A stretch of DNA of 64,000 nucleotides from Telluribacter sp035998675 (lineage in GTDB: Bacteria; Bacteroidota; Bacteroidia; Cytophagales; Spirosomataceae). A model generated the notes under the pieces. That model was not told the DNA's origin, did not search any database, and saw nothing but the letters and a program-made list of their open reading frames with translations. Below, in pieces: positions 5,664 through 15,165 of the stretch (the first letter of the stretch is position 1; the number at the start of each line of letters is the position of its first letter). The position numbers and the translations under genes were made by a program. The stretch spans positions 5,349-69,348 of the forward strand of contig NZ_DASYHI010000009.1 of assembly GCF_035998675.1 (NCBI RefSeq), given 5' to 3'.

Positions 5664-8573
5664 TTAGTTTTTAAAACTCAGTAGGTACCCCGTCAAGTCG
5701 GCCAGGGCCTGCTCGTCGAGACCCAGTACCGTGGGCTCCGGCATGAGCGACTGCGGCATCTTTATCTTATCCTTGATCTGACTGGCTTTGATGGCGTGTT
5801 GTTTACCGGCGGCATCTTTAAGTACTACCGTAGCACCGTCGCTGAGCAGGAAGCCAAAGTAGGTATCGCCTTTTTTAGTAGTTACCGTGTACGCTTCGTA
5901 GCCGAATACCATACTGGCCGACGGATTCACGATGGCATCCAGCAGCGCCAGCTTGTCAAACTTCTGGTGAATCTGGGTCAGGTCAGGGCCTATTTCCGCG
6001 CCGTTTTCACCGTGGCGGTGGCAGGTGGCGCAGTTGGTAGCGAAGAGAGTTTTGCCTTTCTCCGCATTTCCGTTCATGCGGGCGATGAAGTCTATTTTAA
6101 GTACCTTTCCGTTGCGCGGAAAAAACTGACTCGCCAGTACCCGCACGTTCTGATCGGGATTGGCGAATATTTGCTCGCTCACTGCCTCGGTAATGGGCTC
6201 CGGTAGCTGTCCCTGCGCTTTCAGATCTACCAGCATGTTTCCCCCGTCGGCATCGGATGCCATCTTTTTTGCTGATTCTATCCGGGCCTCCAGGGGCTGG
6301 TTCTTGTCGGCCACCTGCTTTTTCAGGTTCAGCATCTGCCGGTAAGCAGGCGTAGTGGCCTGCGCGGTAGCTACTTCCCAGTCCAGCAAGTCGGCCCAGT
6401 CGTTGGTTTTTCGGAAATTGAGCCACCAGCCCGCCCCCGTGGCTACGTCGGGCAAAGCAGAAGCCGATAAACCCAACATGGCTTCCGCCGCTTTTTTATC
6501 CTGAATAAAACCCAGCGCTGTCAATGCCTTACGCCGCTCGTCGGCCGATACTTTGGCCGAACCGGCCCGTAGTTTCAGGTCCTCTACCGCCTGCCGGGGG
6601 TGCAGCCGCCAGGTCAGGTTGGCCCGCTGCGGCGACCAGACTTCCGGCTCGCCCTTATACAGCTCACGAACCAGTTGATACGTTTCATTTTCTTTTCCGT
6701 CGGCAGCCGTACCCAGGGCTTCGAGATACCAGCGGTCCTGTCCGTTGTACTGTTTCAGCAGCTTTGTAAGTACTGGTTTGGCTTGCTCAAAAGGTACATC
6801 GCGCAGGGCAATGGCAACCTCCCGGCGCACGGCGGCATTGGCATCATCGGCCATGAGCAGCGCGTAGGGGAGTACATCTTTAGTAATAGCCCGCAGGGCG
6901 CGAAAGGCCGTCAGGCGCAAGTTTTCGTCGGTACTTTGCAGGAGTTTTTCGGTTTCCTTTATCCCCAGCTTACCCAACTGCGGCAGCAGCCACACCGCCC
7001 GGGCCCGGTGGTAGGGATTTTCGGCCGAAAGTAAGGTTCTTACCTCACCCACTACCGCTTCACCTTTGCGGCGGAGGGCTTCAAAACCCAGCAGCCGCAC
7101 ATTCACCGCCGGACTTTTCAGAGCATCAATCATGCCTGCTGTAGTAGTAAGATTAAGTACCGGAGTACTAAGTTTTTTACCTTTGGGCGTAACGCGGTAG
7201 ATGCGGCCGTAGCCTTTTTTGTCGTGCATGGCGTGGCCCCCCACGATGGGGTCGTACCAGTCGGCGATGTAAAGGGCGCCGTCGGGACCGGCGGCTATGT
7301 CGGAGGGGCGAAACCACTTGCGGGTGTCGGTATTGGTCTCAAACCATTCGTAACGCTCGGAAGCCTGTGGGAAGGAGCTAATCAGGTCGCGGCGCTGTAA
7401 TTTAAATCCAGCGCCATCCTTCTGGGGCTGATAGGCAAATACTACGTTACGCCCGGCCTCGCAGCTCAGCAACGTACCCCGGTACTGCGGCCCCAGCGCA
7501 TCGCCTTCGTAGTAAAGTACTCCGGTGGGTGAGCCCGCGCCGGTGTTATCGCCCGCAGGCATAACGCCCGGGTCTTCCTGGTGCCAGTGGGAGGTGAACA
7601 TATCCTGACCGGGACGGCGGTCGGCCTGCCAGTAGCGGGTACCATCGGCGGAGAAGTACCCGGCGTTGCCGTTTTCGGGCAGGAAGGAGGTACGGCAGGT
7701 AATGACCTGGTCGTCGTTGTCGTTCTGCCACATGTTGCCGTAGCTGTCGAGAGCTACCTCGTAGTTGTTCCGAAAATTATGCCCCAGTACCTTCAGTCCG
7801 GTGCCGTCGGGATTGATGCGCAGCGCCAGTCCGCCTACCCACACGCGGCCATCGTCCGACTTTCTGTTGCCCCCATTTTCTTTGTTGTAGGGGGTACCAC
7901 CGGTGTAGAGGCTGCCACTTCGGAGCGTCCAGCCGCTGCGGTCGGTCACCGTGTGCGGACCGGCGTTGCCGGTATTGAAGTACCAGCGACCGTCGGGTCC
8001 GGCTACCAGGGCGTGCAGGGAGTGGTCGTGGTCAAAGCCGCCGAAGCCGGTCAGCAAGACCTCGCGGCGGTCGGGGCGGTCGTCGCCATCGTCGTCGGTG
8101 TACACCAGCAGGTTGGGTGCACAGGATACAATCACTTTATTACCAATGACCGCTATCCCCAGCGGGGCCGTCAGCAGCGAATCTTCTACGAATACCTTAG
8201 AGCTTTCGGCTTTGCCGTCGCCGTCTTTGTCTTCCAATATCACCACGCGGTCGCCCTTTCGCCGGTGCGACAGCCGCTCGCCCGGCTTGGTGTTGAAGTC
8301 GCGGTAGTTGACGGCTTCGGTAATCCATACCCGGCCCCGGGCGTCGATGTCCATGTTGGTCGGATTATGAAACATCGGTGCTTCGGCCCATAGCGTCACG
8401 TCCAGGTCGTCAGGTACGTACAGTCGGGAGGAATCTTCTGCCGCTACGGGTATTGAAGCGGACTTTTGCGGAGTGGGTGCAGGCAGGTAGGAGGTACCGG
8501 CCAGTGCGCTAACAACAGCAGCCAGGGTGAAGGCGACCCGTCTGGGTAAGGGAAGAGGCAGAGATATAGTCAT
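5664..8573 (-). CDS. PVC-type cytochrome c with beta-propeller and HEAT repeats
   Basis: This 969-residue exported protein has a signal sequence in the first roughly 30 residues, then a six-bladed beta-propeller of the membrane-bound glucose-dehydrogenase type (about 50-450, with DIDARGRVWITEAVNYRD and GPDGALYIADWYDP strands), then HEAT-like repeats (about 470-800). A C-terminal cytochrome c domain has the haem-binding CATCH motif at about 848-852 and a likely Met ligand in the KMPQSLMP segment. This architecture is typical of Bacteroidota and Planctomycetes periplasmic proteins thought to oxidise sugars or their derivatives. The sugar isomerase upstream on the same strand fits a carbohydrate role. 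The substrate is not known. Confidence 0.88.
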   Translation of the reverse strand: MTISLPLPLPRRVAFTLAAVVSALAGTSYLPAPTPQKSASIPVAAEDSSRLYVPDDLDVTLWAEAPMFHNPTNMDIDARGRVWITEAVNYRDFNTKPGERLSHRRKGDRVVILEDKDGDGKAESSKVFVEDSLLTAPLGIAVIGNKVIVSCAPNLLVYTDDDGDDRPDRREVLLTGFGGFDHDHSLHALVAGPDGRWYFNTGNAGPHTVTDRSGWTLRSGSLYTGGTPYNKENGGNRKSDDGRVWVGGLALRINPDGTGLKVLGHNFRNNYEVALDSYGNMWQNDNDDQVITCRTSFLPENGNAGYFSADGTRYWQADRRPGQDMFTSHWHQEDPGVMPAGDNTGAGSPTGVLYYEGDALGPQYRGTLLSCEAGRNVVFAYQPQKDGAGFKLQRRDLISSFPQASERYEWFETNTDTRKWFRPSDIAAGPDGALYIADWYDPIVGGHAMHDKKGYGRIYRVTPKGKKLSTPVLNLTTTAGMIDALKSPAVNVRLLGFEALRRKGEAVVGEVRTLLSAENPYHRARAVWLLPQLGKLGIKETEKLLQSTDENLRLTAFRALRAITKDVLPYALLMADDANAAVRREVAIALRDVPFEQAKPVLTKLLKQYNGQDRWYLEALGTAADGKENETYQLVRELYKGEPEVWSPQRANLTWRLHPRQAVEDLKLRAGSAKVSADERRKALTALGFIQDKKAAEAMLGLSASALPDVATGAGWWLNFRKTNDWADLLDWEVATAQATTPAYRQMLNLKKQVADKNQPLEARIESAKKMASDADGGNMLVDLKAQGQLPEPITEAVSEQIFANPDQNVRVLASQFFPRNGKVLKIDFIARMNGNAEKGKTLFATNCATCHRHGENGAEIGPDLTQIHQKFDKLALLDAIVNPSASMVFGYEAYTVTTKKGDTYFGFLLSDGATVVLKDAAGKQHAIKASQIKDKIKMPQSLMPEPTVLGLDEQALADLTGYLLSFKN

Positions 8574-8731
8574 GGGTAAGTACCTGTATTATTAAATGCT
8601 TAAAATGTGCCGCCACTACGGGGCTTCTTTACTTGGGATAAAAACTTCTGGTATCGTCGGCTGTACAAGTGTATTCCGACCCTGCAACCTACTGGTTTAA
8701 GTTAAAACCTAACCACCTAACTCCTACCATC

Positions 8732-9586
8732 CTAAAACTTAAACAGCTTCTCGAGGTACTGGCGGTTGTGGCGGTAGCAATCTACAATATCGGCGTCTTT
8801 GGGGCTGGCCCACTCAATCTGCATCCAGCCCTGGTAGCCAATGTCCTGAACGGCGCGGGCAATGCGGGGCCAGTCGAGGGTACCTTCGCCGAGGCGGAAG
8901 CCATTTTCCTTCATGTGAATCTCGCAAATCTGCTCTTTGCCCAGCAGCGGTATCTCCTCGTATATATCGTAGCCGGCGTCGGCCGCGTTGCGGAAGTCAT
9001 AGTATACCTTTACGGCCGGTGAGCCGACTGCCTGCATGATGTCCAGATGCTCCTGCGCGCTCAGGTACGATTCTATACCTAATATAACTTTCTGCTTTTC
9101 GGCGTGGGGCGCTACTTTCTTAAGACGCTCAATGACCGCTTTTTTACCGGCTTCATCGTTCCGAAGGTCTCCTTTTGAGAAAAAGGCCAGCAACACCACC
9201 GGTGCCCCCAGTGCTTTGGCGGCGTCTACACTATTCCACACCCACTCCTCCGTCCGGGCTTCTGACTTGTAGGGTACCTGATTCAGCTGCCCGATAGCCA
9301 GGCTTGATACCCGCACGCCCGTGCGTTTGGCCGCGTCACGAATAGACCGCAGCGTAGCCTGATTGGATAGCCCTGCCTCATCCTTACCCGTATTATAGCT
9401 GACCTGCAGGCCCTGTAGGCCAATCTGACGGGCCAGATCGAAGGCTTCGGGACTCATGGCTTTTCCTACCGACCAGTCGCAGGCACCCAGGTGATAGTGG
9501 GGTTTCGGTGCGGCGGAGAGGTCAAGGGTGGCGGTTGCGCCCAGCCACAAGGCAGCTCTTTGAATGGCTTCTCGGCGAGTAAGCAT
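8732..9586 (-). CDS. Sugar phosphate isomerase/epimerase (xylose-isomerase-like TIM barrel)
   Basis: This 284-residue AP-endonuclease-2/xylose-isomerase-like barrel has metal-ligand positions apparent in LGIESYLS, YYDFRNAAD, IHMKEN and MQIEWAS. The N-terminus (MLTRREAIQ then a hydrophobic stretch ending near A-A-P) looks like an export signal, possibly Tat-like although only one Arg pair is present, so the enzyme may be periplasmic. It lies upstream of the PVC-type cytochrome gene on the same strand with a 158-bp gap. The two are plausible partners in periplasmic sugar conversion, but the substrate cannot be stated. Confidence 0.82.
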   Translation of the reverse strand: MLTRREAIQRAALWLGATATLDLSAAPKPHYHLGACDWSVGKAMSPEAFDLARQIGLQGLQVSYNTGKDEAGLSNQATLRSIRDAAKRTGVRVSSLAIGQLNQVPYKSEARTEEWVWNSVDAAKALGAPVVLLAFFSKGDLRNDEAGKKAVIERLKKVAPHAEKQKVILGIESYLSAQEHLDIMQAVGSPAVKVYYDFRNAADAGYDIYEEIPLLGKEQICEIHMKENGFRLGEGTLDWPRIARAVQDIGYQGWMQIEWASPKDADIVDCYRHNRQYLEKLFKF

Positions 9587-9740
9587 GATTTTTTTGTTTA
9601 CATTTATATAAAAAATGAAAAGTAGTCAATCTACTGTAACCGAACCCGGAGCTGGCGGTGTACGTTGAAATTAGACAAAAAGGAAATAATTCAGCTTTGA
9701 ATATTTTATCAATTCAGTACTAATCAATTCTTCTACAACT

Positions 9741-10238
9741 ATGTATGTTCCATTTGACAAGATAGATTTTGGTGCCCGCCTTTGGATTTACCAAGCTTCC
9801 CGTGAACTTACCGACGCGGAAGTAGGTACTATAACCGAAACTCTCAAGGCCGCCCTCGATGACTGGGAGGCCCATAATAAGCCTTTGCTCTCGTCGGGCA
9901 AGGTTTTTCATAATCGTTTTGTGGTGATAGCGGTGGACGAAAAGCGCGAGCTGCCCAGCGGCTGCTCCATTGACAAAACCGTACACTGGCTGCAGGAAAT
10001 CGGGCAAAGGCTCAACGTTGATTTCTTCGACCGTTCGGTTGCCTACCTGGATGCCCAGGGTAAAGTAAAAACCCTATCCATCGCTGAGGTCAAGCAGGCC
10101 ATTGCCGACGAACAGCTTACACCTTCTACCACCGTGTTTGACAATCTGGTCAGTACCAAGTCGCAGTGGATGACCCGCTGGAAAGTAACGGCTGGCAGTA
10201 CTTGGCTGAAGCGGTACTTTAAGCAGCAAACCACCTGA
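9741..10238 (+). CDS. Conserved Bacteroidota protein of unknown function
   Basis: This 165-residue cytoplasmic protein has a fold-like pattern recurrent in Bacteroidota: an opening ARLWIYQASREL strand, a central NRFVVIAVDE strand and SGCSIDKTVHWLQEIG helix, and a C-terminal TVFDNLVSTKSQW. Homologues are often labelled 'ABC transporter ATPase', but no Walker motif is present here, so that label is not supported. It sits 58 bp before gldH on the same strand, an association I recall from related genomes. No catalytic residues are recognisable. Confidence 0.7.
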   Translation: MYVPFDKIDFGARLWIYQASRELTDAEVGTITETLKAALDDWEAHNKPLLSSGKVFHNRFVVIAVDEKRELPSGCSIDKTVHWLQEIGQRLNVDFFDRSVAYLDAQGKVKTLSIAEVKQAIADEQLTPSTTVFDNLVSTKSQWMTRWKVTAGSTWLKRYFKQQTT

Positions 10239-10296
10239 GCGTTTTGAAAGGTGCCCATTCGGAAGTAGATTTGCCCTGTACTTTATCTGATTCCGA

Positions 10297-10785
10297 ATGA
10301 GACTTTTGACGATAGCAGGCGTAGTAACCTTGTGCCTCTGGCTAACGGGCTGTAACGACCCCAACACCGTATATAAAGCTTACGAGGATATTGATGATGG
10401 CCTTTGGTACGTCAATAATACCCCTACTTTCAAGATTGAAATTACAGACAGTACCCAGCGCTACAACCTCTACTACTTGGTACGGAACGGCCTGCAGTAC
10501 CCGTACTATAACCTGTACCTGACGCGCAAAATTACCGGGCCGGACGGGCAGGTACTGTCGGCCCGCCTGGAAGAGCTGTATTTATCCAATGAAACCACCG
10601 GCAAACCGTACGGAAGTGGCTTAGGCGACCTGTTTGACCACAAGATTCCTTTTCTTCAGAATTACCGCTTTCCCCGCACGGGTACCTATACCCTCACCAT
10701 TGAGCAGTCTATGCGTCAGAACCCGCTTCCATTTATACTGGGCATTGGGGTAAGCGTAGAAAAAGCTGGTCCAGGTACCCCTTAA
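10297..10785 (+). CDS. gldH: Gliding motility lipoprotein GldH
   Basis: This 162-residue lipoprotein has a signal peptide ending in a lipobox, LWLTGC, with the lipidated Cys at position 19. The mature part follows the GldH pattern: ITDSTQRYNLYYLVRNG, then YPYYNLYL, a P-x-G turn, and GSGLGDLFDHK. GldH is an inner-leaflet or periplasmic lipoprotein needed for gliding and type IX secretion in Flavobacterium. It follows the conserved gene at 9741 and precedes a Lon-substrate-domain gene by 9 bp. The assignment rests on overall sequence pattern, since GldH has no catalytic motif. Confidence 0.78.
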   Translation: MRLLTIAGVVTLCLWLTGCNDPNTVYKAYEDIDDGLWYVNNTPTFKIEITDSTQRYNLYYLVRNGLQYPYYNLYLTRKITGPDGQVLSARLEELYLSNETTGKPYGSGLGDLFDHKIPFLQNYRFPRTGTYTLTIEQSMRQNPLPFILGIGVSVEKAGPGTP

Positions 10786-10794
10786 GCTCACTTT

Positions 10795-11424
10795 ATGCTT
10801 TCTTTTCTTCCCTTATTCCCGCTGAATCTGGTAGCTTATCCCGGTGAGGTACTTAATCTGCATATTTTTGAGCTTCGCTACCGGCAGCTTGTCAATGAAT
10901 GTATTGACGAGCAGAAAACCTTTGGTATACCCGTTTACCTGAACGACAACTTGCCGGGCTTCGGTACCGAGGTAGAGATAGTGGCTCTGCACAAGCGCTA
11001 CGACGATGGCCGGATGGACATATCTACCAGGGGTCGGCGCGTATTTGAGGTAGAAAACTTTGAAAACCCCGTGGAGGGAAAGCTTTATGCCGGAGGTGAA
11101 GTTACGTTTTCAACCGACCTGGTGGATCTCAGCCAGCCCCTGCCCGAGCTGCTGAAGCTACTCGACAGCCTGTACGAGCTACTTTCTATCAGTGTAGAAT
11201 ATGACAAAGAAGCAACGCAGTTTTCTTTTCAGGTGGCTCACAGGATAGGGATGTCGCTGGACGACGAGTACCAGCTACTCACCATGCCGCGGGAAAGTGA
11301 GCGACAGCAGTTCCTGATCCGGCACCTACAGAAAGTACTACCCATTGTAGCCGACATGGAGCACACCAAAGCCCGTATTAAGCTAAACGGCCACTTCAAG
11401 AACCTTGATCCTCTGAACTTTTAG
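10795..11424 (+). CDS. Lon protease substrate-binding-domain protein (stand-alone LON_N)
   Basis: This 209-residue protein consists of the N-terminal Lon domain alone: LPLFPLNLVAYPGEVLNLHIFE at the start, followed by beta strands and a helical bundle ending near residue 195. No AAA or protease domain follows. Stand-alone LON proteins are common in bacteria and are thought to bind protein substrates; the exact role is unknown. The 3' end overlaps the convergent AI-2E-family gene by 29 bp (11396-11424), so the two stops lie inside each other's coding regions. Confidence 0.85.
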   Translation: MLSFLPLFPLNLVAYPGEVLNLHIFELRYRQLVNECIDEQKTFGIPVYLNDNLPGFGTEVEIVALHKRYDDGRMDISTRGRRVFEVENFENPVEGKLYAGGEVTFSTDLVDLSQPLPELLKLLDSLYELLSISVEYDKEATQFSFQVAHRIGMSLDDEYQLLTMPRESERQQFLIRHLQKVLPIVADMEHTKARIKLNGHFKNLDPLNF

Positions 11425-12676
11425 GTCCCGGCGGAGATGGACGGGGAGCCCGCGGGGGCCTGGGCGTACCGGGGGTAGTACCTTCGGGTTGATTGGAGGC
11501 TGGTTTGTTCCGGTTTCGATGGCGGGGTGGACGGCGGCGTTTGGGCGGTTCTTCCCTATCCGGACGCCCTACTTCTTTGGCTTTTTCTTCGGCTACTTCC
11601 TGCTCGGGTTCGCCCAGCAGGTACCCGTAGGGTTCAAGACTGGGATTGGAGTCCAGTATTACTTTTGTAATGGCGGTCAGCGGTAAGGCCAGGATCAGGC
11701 CGGATAGCCCCCACAGTTGTCCCCCCAGAAACAACGCCACAATGGCCGCCAGCGGATTGATACTTACCTTGGAACCCACAATATTGGGCGTAATGAAGTT
11801 ACCTTCCAGAAACTGCACAAAGGCCATAACCCCGATAACCCCCAGCGCATAAATAGGCGAGTCTTCGGTGACGATACTCATAAGGGCCGGCAGGATGGAG
11901 CCAATCAAGATACCGACGTAGGGAATCAGGATCAGGAAAGCCGCCAGAAAACCAAAGAAGATGGCGTTGTCAATGCCCAGCAGCAGCAGACCTATGGTAT
12001 TCAATATACCCACGATTCCTATGACCAGCACCAGGCCGGCCAGGTAGCTCCGGATGACAACGTAAATTTTCTGTAGGATCTGGTCCAGCCTGTTGTCCGG
12101 CACCCGCTTGAACGCTTTGTGCAGAAAGCGCCGGAAGAAGTCGCGGTAGAGCAGGAAAAAGAAAACGTAAAGAGGTACCAGTATGGCCGTAGTGAGGGTA
12201 CCGGTGGTAGATACAATGGTATTGAGCAACATGGTACGACTTTCGCCCAGCGCGTTCAGAAAGTACCTTTTCCCTTCGGTTACCTGCTGGGTACGGCTTA
12301 CATTAAAGTACCGCTCCCCCATGGTAAGCAGCTGCTCGAGCAGGCTCTCCGCTTTTTGGGTAATGCGGGGAATCTCATCGGCAAAACCGGCGATCTGGAT
12401 GGAAGCCAGGTAAATCAGTCCGGCCAGTACCACGATAAAAATAAGGAGGCTAATCAGGATAGCGAGCACCCGCGGTATACGCCAGCGCTCAAAACGCAGG
12501 CACAGGGGATGCAGCAGAATAGCGAACAAAACCGAAAAAGCCAGGGGAATCAGGGTTTCCCGGAGTACGAAAAGAATATAGACGCCCGCCAGTAACGCCA
12601 CCAGAATAGAGGCGATTTTCAGGTAAGCAGGCAATTTCATATCTTTGGTTTGTTCAGAACCCGTAGAGGCGTTCAT
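11396..12676 (-). CDS. AI-2E family transporter (YdiK/PerM type) with basic proline-rich tail
   Basis: This 426-residue protein has about eight membrane segments, between about residues 15 and 345, in the AI-2E/PerM arrangement with the long periplasmic helix-rich stretch after the third. Conserved features include LVPLYVFFFLLYRD and LIPYVGILIGSILPAL. The last roughly 70 residues are low-complexity, rich in Pro, Arg and Lys (RRRPPRHRNRNKP, then TPGTPRPPRAPRPSPPGP), and probably disordered. ATG at 12676 is only 5 bp from the divergent lipoprotein gene; Met13 (12640) is an alternative start that would leave room for promoters. The transported solute is unknown; family members have been linked to quorum signals or ions. 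Confidence 0.82.
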   Translation of the reverse strand: MNASTGSEQTKDMKLPAYLKIASILVALLAGVYILFVLRETLIPLAFSVLFAILLHPLCLRFERWRIPRVLAILISLLIFIVVLAGLIYLASIQIAGFADEIPRITQKAESLLEQLLTMGERYFNVSRTQQVTEGKRYFLNALGESRTMLLNTIVSTTGTLTTAILVPLYVFFFLLYRDFFRRFLHKAFKRVPDNRLDQILQKIYVVIRSYLAGLVLVIGIVGILNTIGLLLLGIDNAIFFGFLAAFLILIPYVGILIGSILPALMSIVTEDSPIYALGVIGVMAFVQFLEGNFITPNIVGSKVSINPLAAIVALFLGGQLWGLSGLILALPLTAITKVILDSNPSLEPYGYLLGEPEQEVAEEKAKEVGRPDREEPPKRRRPPRHRNRNKPASNQPEGTTPGTPRPPRAPRPSPPGPKSSEDQGS

Positions 12677-12681
12677 ATATT

Positions 12682-13509
12682 ATGAAGATTTTTTATCTGT
12701 GGTTTTTATTTAAAACAATGCTGTGCGGCTGTCAGCCAGACCGCCAGCAACATAGCTTCGACAAGGTACGCCCGAAGTACAAAATTACCAAAACTGGTAC
12801 CTTACCGGCTGTGGTCAGGGAGAGTTCGGGACTGGCCCGGGTACGGGGTAAAAGTACCTTCTGGACCCACAATGACAGCGGAGGAGCGGCTGAATTATAC
12901 GAAATAGACCAACGGGGGGCTCTGGTTTCCACCTTTCAGGTACCTGACGTCTCCAATGTTGACTGGGAAGACCTGGCCCAAAGCCCGGAAGGCATCCTGT
13001 ACATAGCCGATACGGGCAACAACGACAACACCCGCCGCTCTCTGCGTATCTACGCCGTTTCCACCGAAAGCACTGCTATTCAAACCATTACCTTTCGCTA
13101 CGCCGACCACACCCACTCAGACGCTCAATACTTCGACAGCGAAGCCCTTTTTTACCACAATCAGAAACTGTATTTATTCTCCAAAAACAGGATCAAAACG
13201 GAGCAGTACCACAAGCTATACGAACTACCAGCCCAGCCGGGCGACTATGTGGTATCCGCTACCGACAGTATTCTTATACAGGGACAAGTAACGGGTGCCG
13301 ACATCAGCCCGGATGGCCGGACATTCGCCCTACTAACTTATGGTAAAATCTTATTGTTTGGAATTCGGGCCGGAAAGATAGATTTCAGCCAGCCGCAGGA
13401 ATGTATCCGGTTTGTAAAAAAGCAAACGGAAGCAATTTTGTTTCTGAATAATACCGACCTGCTGGTGACGAATGAACAAAGGCAGCTATTCCGGTTAACG
13501 CGCCGTTGA
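12682..13509 (+). CDS. Putative lipoprotein with beta-propeller (SdiA-regulated-like)
   Basis: This 275-residue protein starts with a short hydrophobic segment ending at a possible lipobox (MLCGC, Cys16 or Cys18). The rest reads as propeller blades: SSGLARVRGKSTFWTHNDSG, then VDWEDLAQSPEGILYIADTG with N-N-D-N, then ADISPDGRTFALLTYG. This pattern occurs in SdiA-regulated and related Bacteroidota surface proteins of unknown function. It is divergent from the AI-2E-family gene and about 100 bp upstream of a response regulator. No enzymatic residues stand out. Confidence 0.65.
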   Translation: MKIFYLWFLFKTMLCGCQPDRQQHSFDKVRPKYKITKTGTLPAVVRESSGLARVRGKSTFWTHNDSGGAAELYEIDQRGALVSTFQVPDVSNVDWEDLAQSPEGILYIADTGNNDNTRRSLRIYAVSTESTAIQTITFRYADHTHSDAQYFDSEALFYHNQKLYLFSKNRIKTEQYHKLYELPAQPGDYVVSATDSILIQGQVTGADISPDGRTFALLTYGKILLFGIRAGKIDFSQPQECIRFVKKQTEAILFLNNTDLLVTNEQRQLFRLTRR

Positions 13510-13605
13510 TGTTAAATTTGTGTTAAGACTCCAGCCCTAGGAGTAATATCAGTTTCGCATCTGCTAATTTCGAATCACTAATAGTACCTCCAATAAAAGC
13601 ACCGT

Positions 13606-14313
13606 ATGAGCGCCGCAAAAGCAACCCAGGTAGTTCCGAAAGTACTCGTGGTTGACGATGATCCGGATATTGTAGAACTGCTGGAATATAACCTTCAGAA
13701 AGAAGGCTATGATGTAGAGACGGCTTCCAATGGAAAAAAAGCGATTGAGATAGCCAAAGATTTTGTTCCGGACCTGATCCTGCTGGACATTATGATGCCT
13801 CAGCTCGATGGCATCGAAACTGCCCGTATCCTGCGTCAGACGGCCGAACTTCGCCACGTGTATATCCTGTTTCTTACGGCACGGTCAGAAGAGTACTCAG
13901 AGGTAGCGGCATTTGAAATAGGCGCCGACGACTACATTACCAAGCCCATAAAGCCCCGGGCCCTGATGAGCCGCATCAACGCACTCTTCCGCCGGGAAGC
14001 CCAAAAGGCCGACCCCGGTGATGAAGTCACGCTGGTCGACCTTTCGATTAATCGTAAGAACTATACGGTTACGCAGGGCAATAAATCGATTATTCTTCCC
14101 AAGAAAGAATTTGAGCTCCTGTTCTTTCTGGCCCAGAGCCCCAACAAAGTATTCAGCCGCGAAGAGCTGCTTCAGAAAATCTGGGGAGCTGATATTTATG
14201 TACTGGAGCGTACCGTTGATGTACATATCCGGAAGCTCCGCGAAAAGCTGGGCGAAGGCTACATCAAAACGCTCAAGGGGGTTGGGTACATGGTAACCGA
14301 CCAACCCGAGTAA
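13606..14313 (+). CDS. Response regulator, OmpR/PhoB family
   Basis: This 235-residue protein has an N-terminal receiver domain (about residues 11-130) with the acidic pocket DDD at 17-19, phosphoacceptor Asp61 in LILLDIMMP, conserved Thr in FLTARSE and Lys in ITKPIKP. A winged-helix effector domain (about 140-230) contains KKEFELLFFLAQSPNKVFSR and RTVDVHIRKLREKLG. It is the PhoB/RprY type common in Bacteroidota. No histidine kinase is adjacent, so it is an orphan within this window; the partner must be elsewhere. Confidence 0.93.
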   Translation: MSAAKATQVVPKVLVVDDDPDIVELLEYNLQKEGYDVETASNGKKAIEIAKDFVPDLILLDIMMPQLDGIETARILRQTAELRHVYILFLTARSEEYSEVAAFEIGADDYITKPIKPRALMSRINALFRREAQKADPGDEVTLVDLSINRKNYTVTQGNKSIILPKKEFELLFFLAQSPNKVFSREELLQKIWGADIYVLERTVDVHIRKLREKLGEGYIKTLKGVGYMVTDQPE

Positions 14314-14337
14314 ACCCCTTTCTGTTTGCCTTACTCA

Positions 14338-15018
14338 CTACCGGGGATCGCTGTCTCCGGCTTTGTAAGCATCGTACTCTTCCAGCACCTTTACCATATC
14401 CAACTCTGACTTGAGGTTTAGCTGCTGCTCTTTGATGTTATACTCCATCAGCTTTCGCTTATCGCTCAGCAGACTGATCAGCTTCTTTTTATCGCCTTTC
14501 TTGATGGGGTGCATCTTACCCTGCTTCAGAATATACAGGTTTTCGCTGGGAACAAACCGGTTGACCCTGGTGGCCGAATTATACTGCTTCTCTTCGCGTT
14601 GCCTGGTTTCAAAGCGCTTGAGCATTTTGGTATTACCGTCGTGCAGTACCCGGTAAAAACTCGCTTCGGTCTGGTCATCAACTGCTGGAAACCCCCGGCG
14701 GAAAATGTACAGTGCGTCGCCGGTGGGCATCACAAACTCTACGATTTCTTTGGCACCCACCCGGTATAGCTTGCCTTCGTTTTCGTATTCGAGTTCATCT
14801 TTAAAAATATCGTACTTCATTTTTACGCCATCCACCACTTTATCGTTTGTGGTGCGGATGGTCCCGGTTATCCACTGGTCGTTGAGCAGATAAGGAGATC
14901 CGTCGGTATCCGTATATTTGTATTCTGATACAACGCGTCCATTGACGTCGGTCATGTACTGAGCGTGGGCAGGTACCAGGAACGCTGCTACTACCAGGCT
15001 CGCGATGAATTTTTTCAT
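14338..15018 (-). CDS. Secreted protein of unknown function
   Basis: This 226-residue protein has a clear signal peptide (MKKFIASLVVAAFLVPAHA, cleavage after A-H-A). The mature part has a beta-rich N-terminal half and a charged C-terminal half with coiled-coil character from about residue 175 (KKGDKKKLISLLSDKRKLM, then L-K-S-E-L-D). I do not recognise a named family; similar proteins occur in Cytophagales genomes. It is convergent with the response regulator (24-bp gap) and divergent from nuoN. Confidence 0.6.
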   Translation of the reverse strand: MKKFIASLVVAAFLVPAHAQYMTDVNGRVVSEYKYTDTDGSPYLLNDQWITGTIRTTNDKVVDGVKMKYDIFKDELEYENEGKLYRVGAKEIVEFVMPTGDALYIFRRGFPAVDDQTEASFYRVLHDGNTKMLKRFETRQREEKQYNSATRVNRFVPSENLYILKQGKMHPIKKGDKKKLISLLSDKRKLMEYNIKEQQLNLKSELDMVKVLEEYDAYKAGDSDPR

Positions 15019-15165
15019 GGTTATTACAGGTTATGATTTCTTACCGAAATTATAAATGAATTAAGTGAAAAAGTGTGATTTAATATAATTGGCCCTTAAT
15101 CTCACATTTTTTCGTGAGGCCAGCTATCTTGTGCATATTTTTGTTAAAAAATTGTTCCAACGATT

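Noticed and set aside
7581..8393. 270-residue plus-strand ORF
   Set aside because: It is antisense to the propeller domain of the cytochrome c protein.
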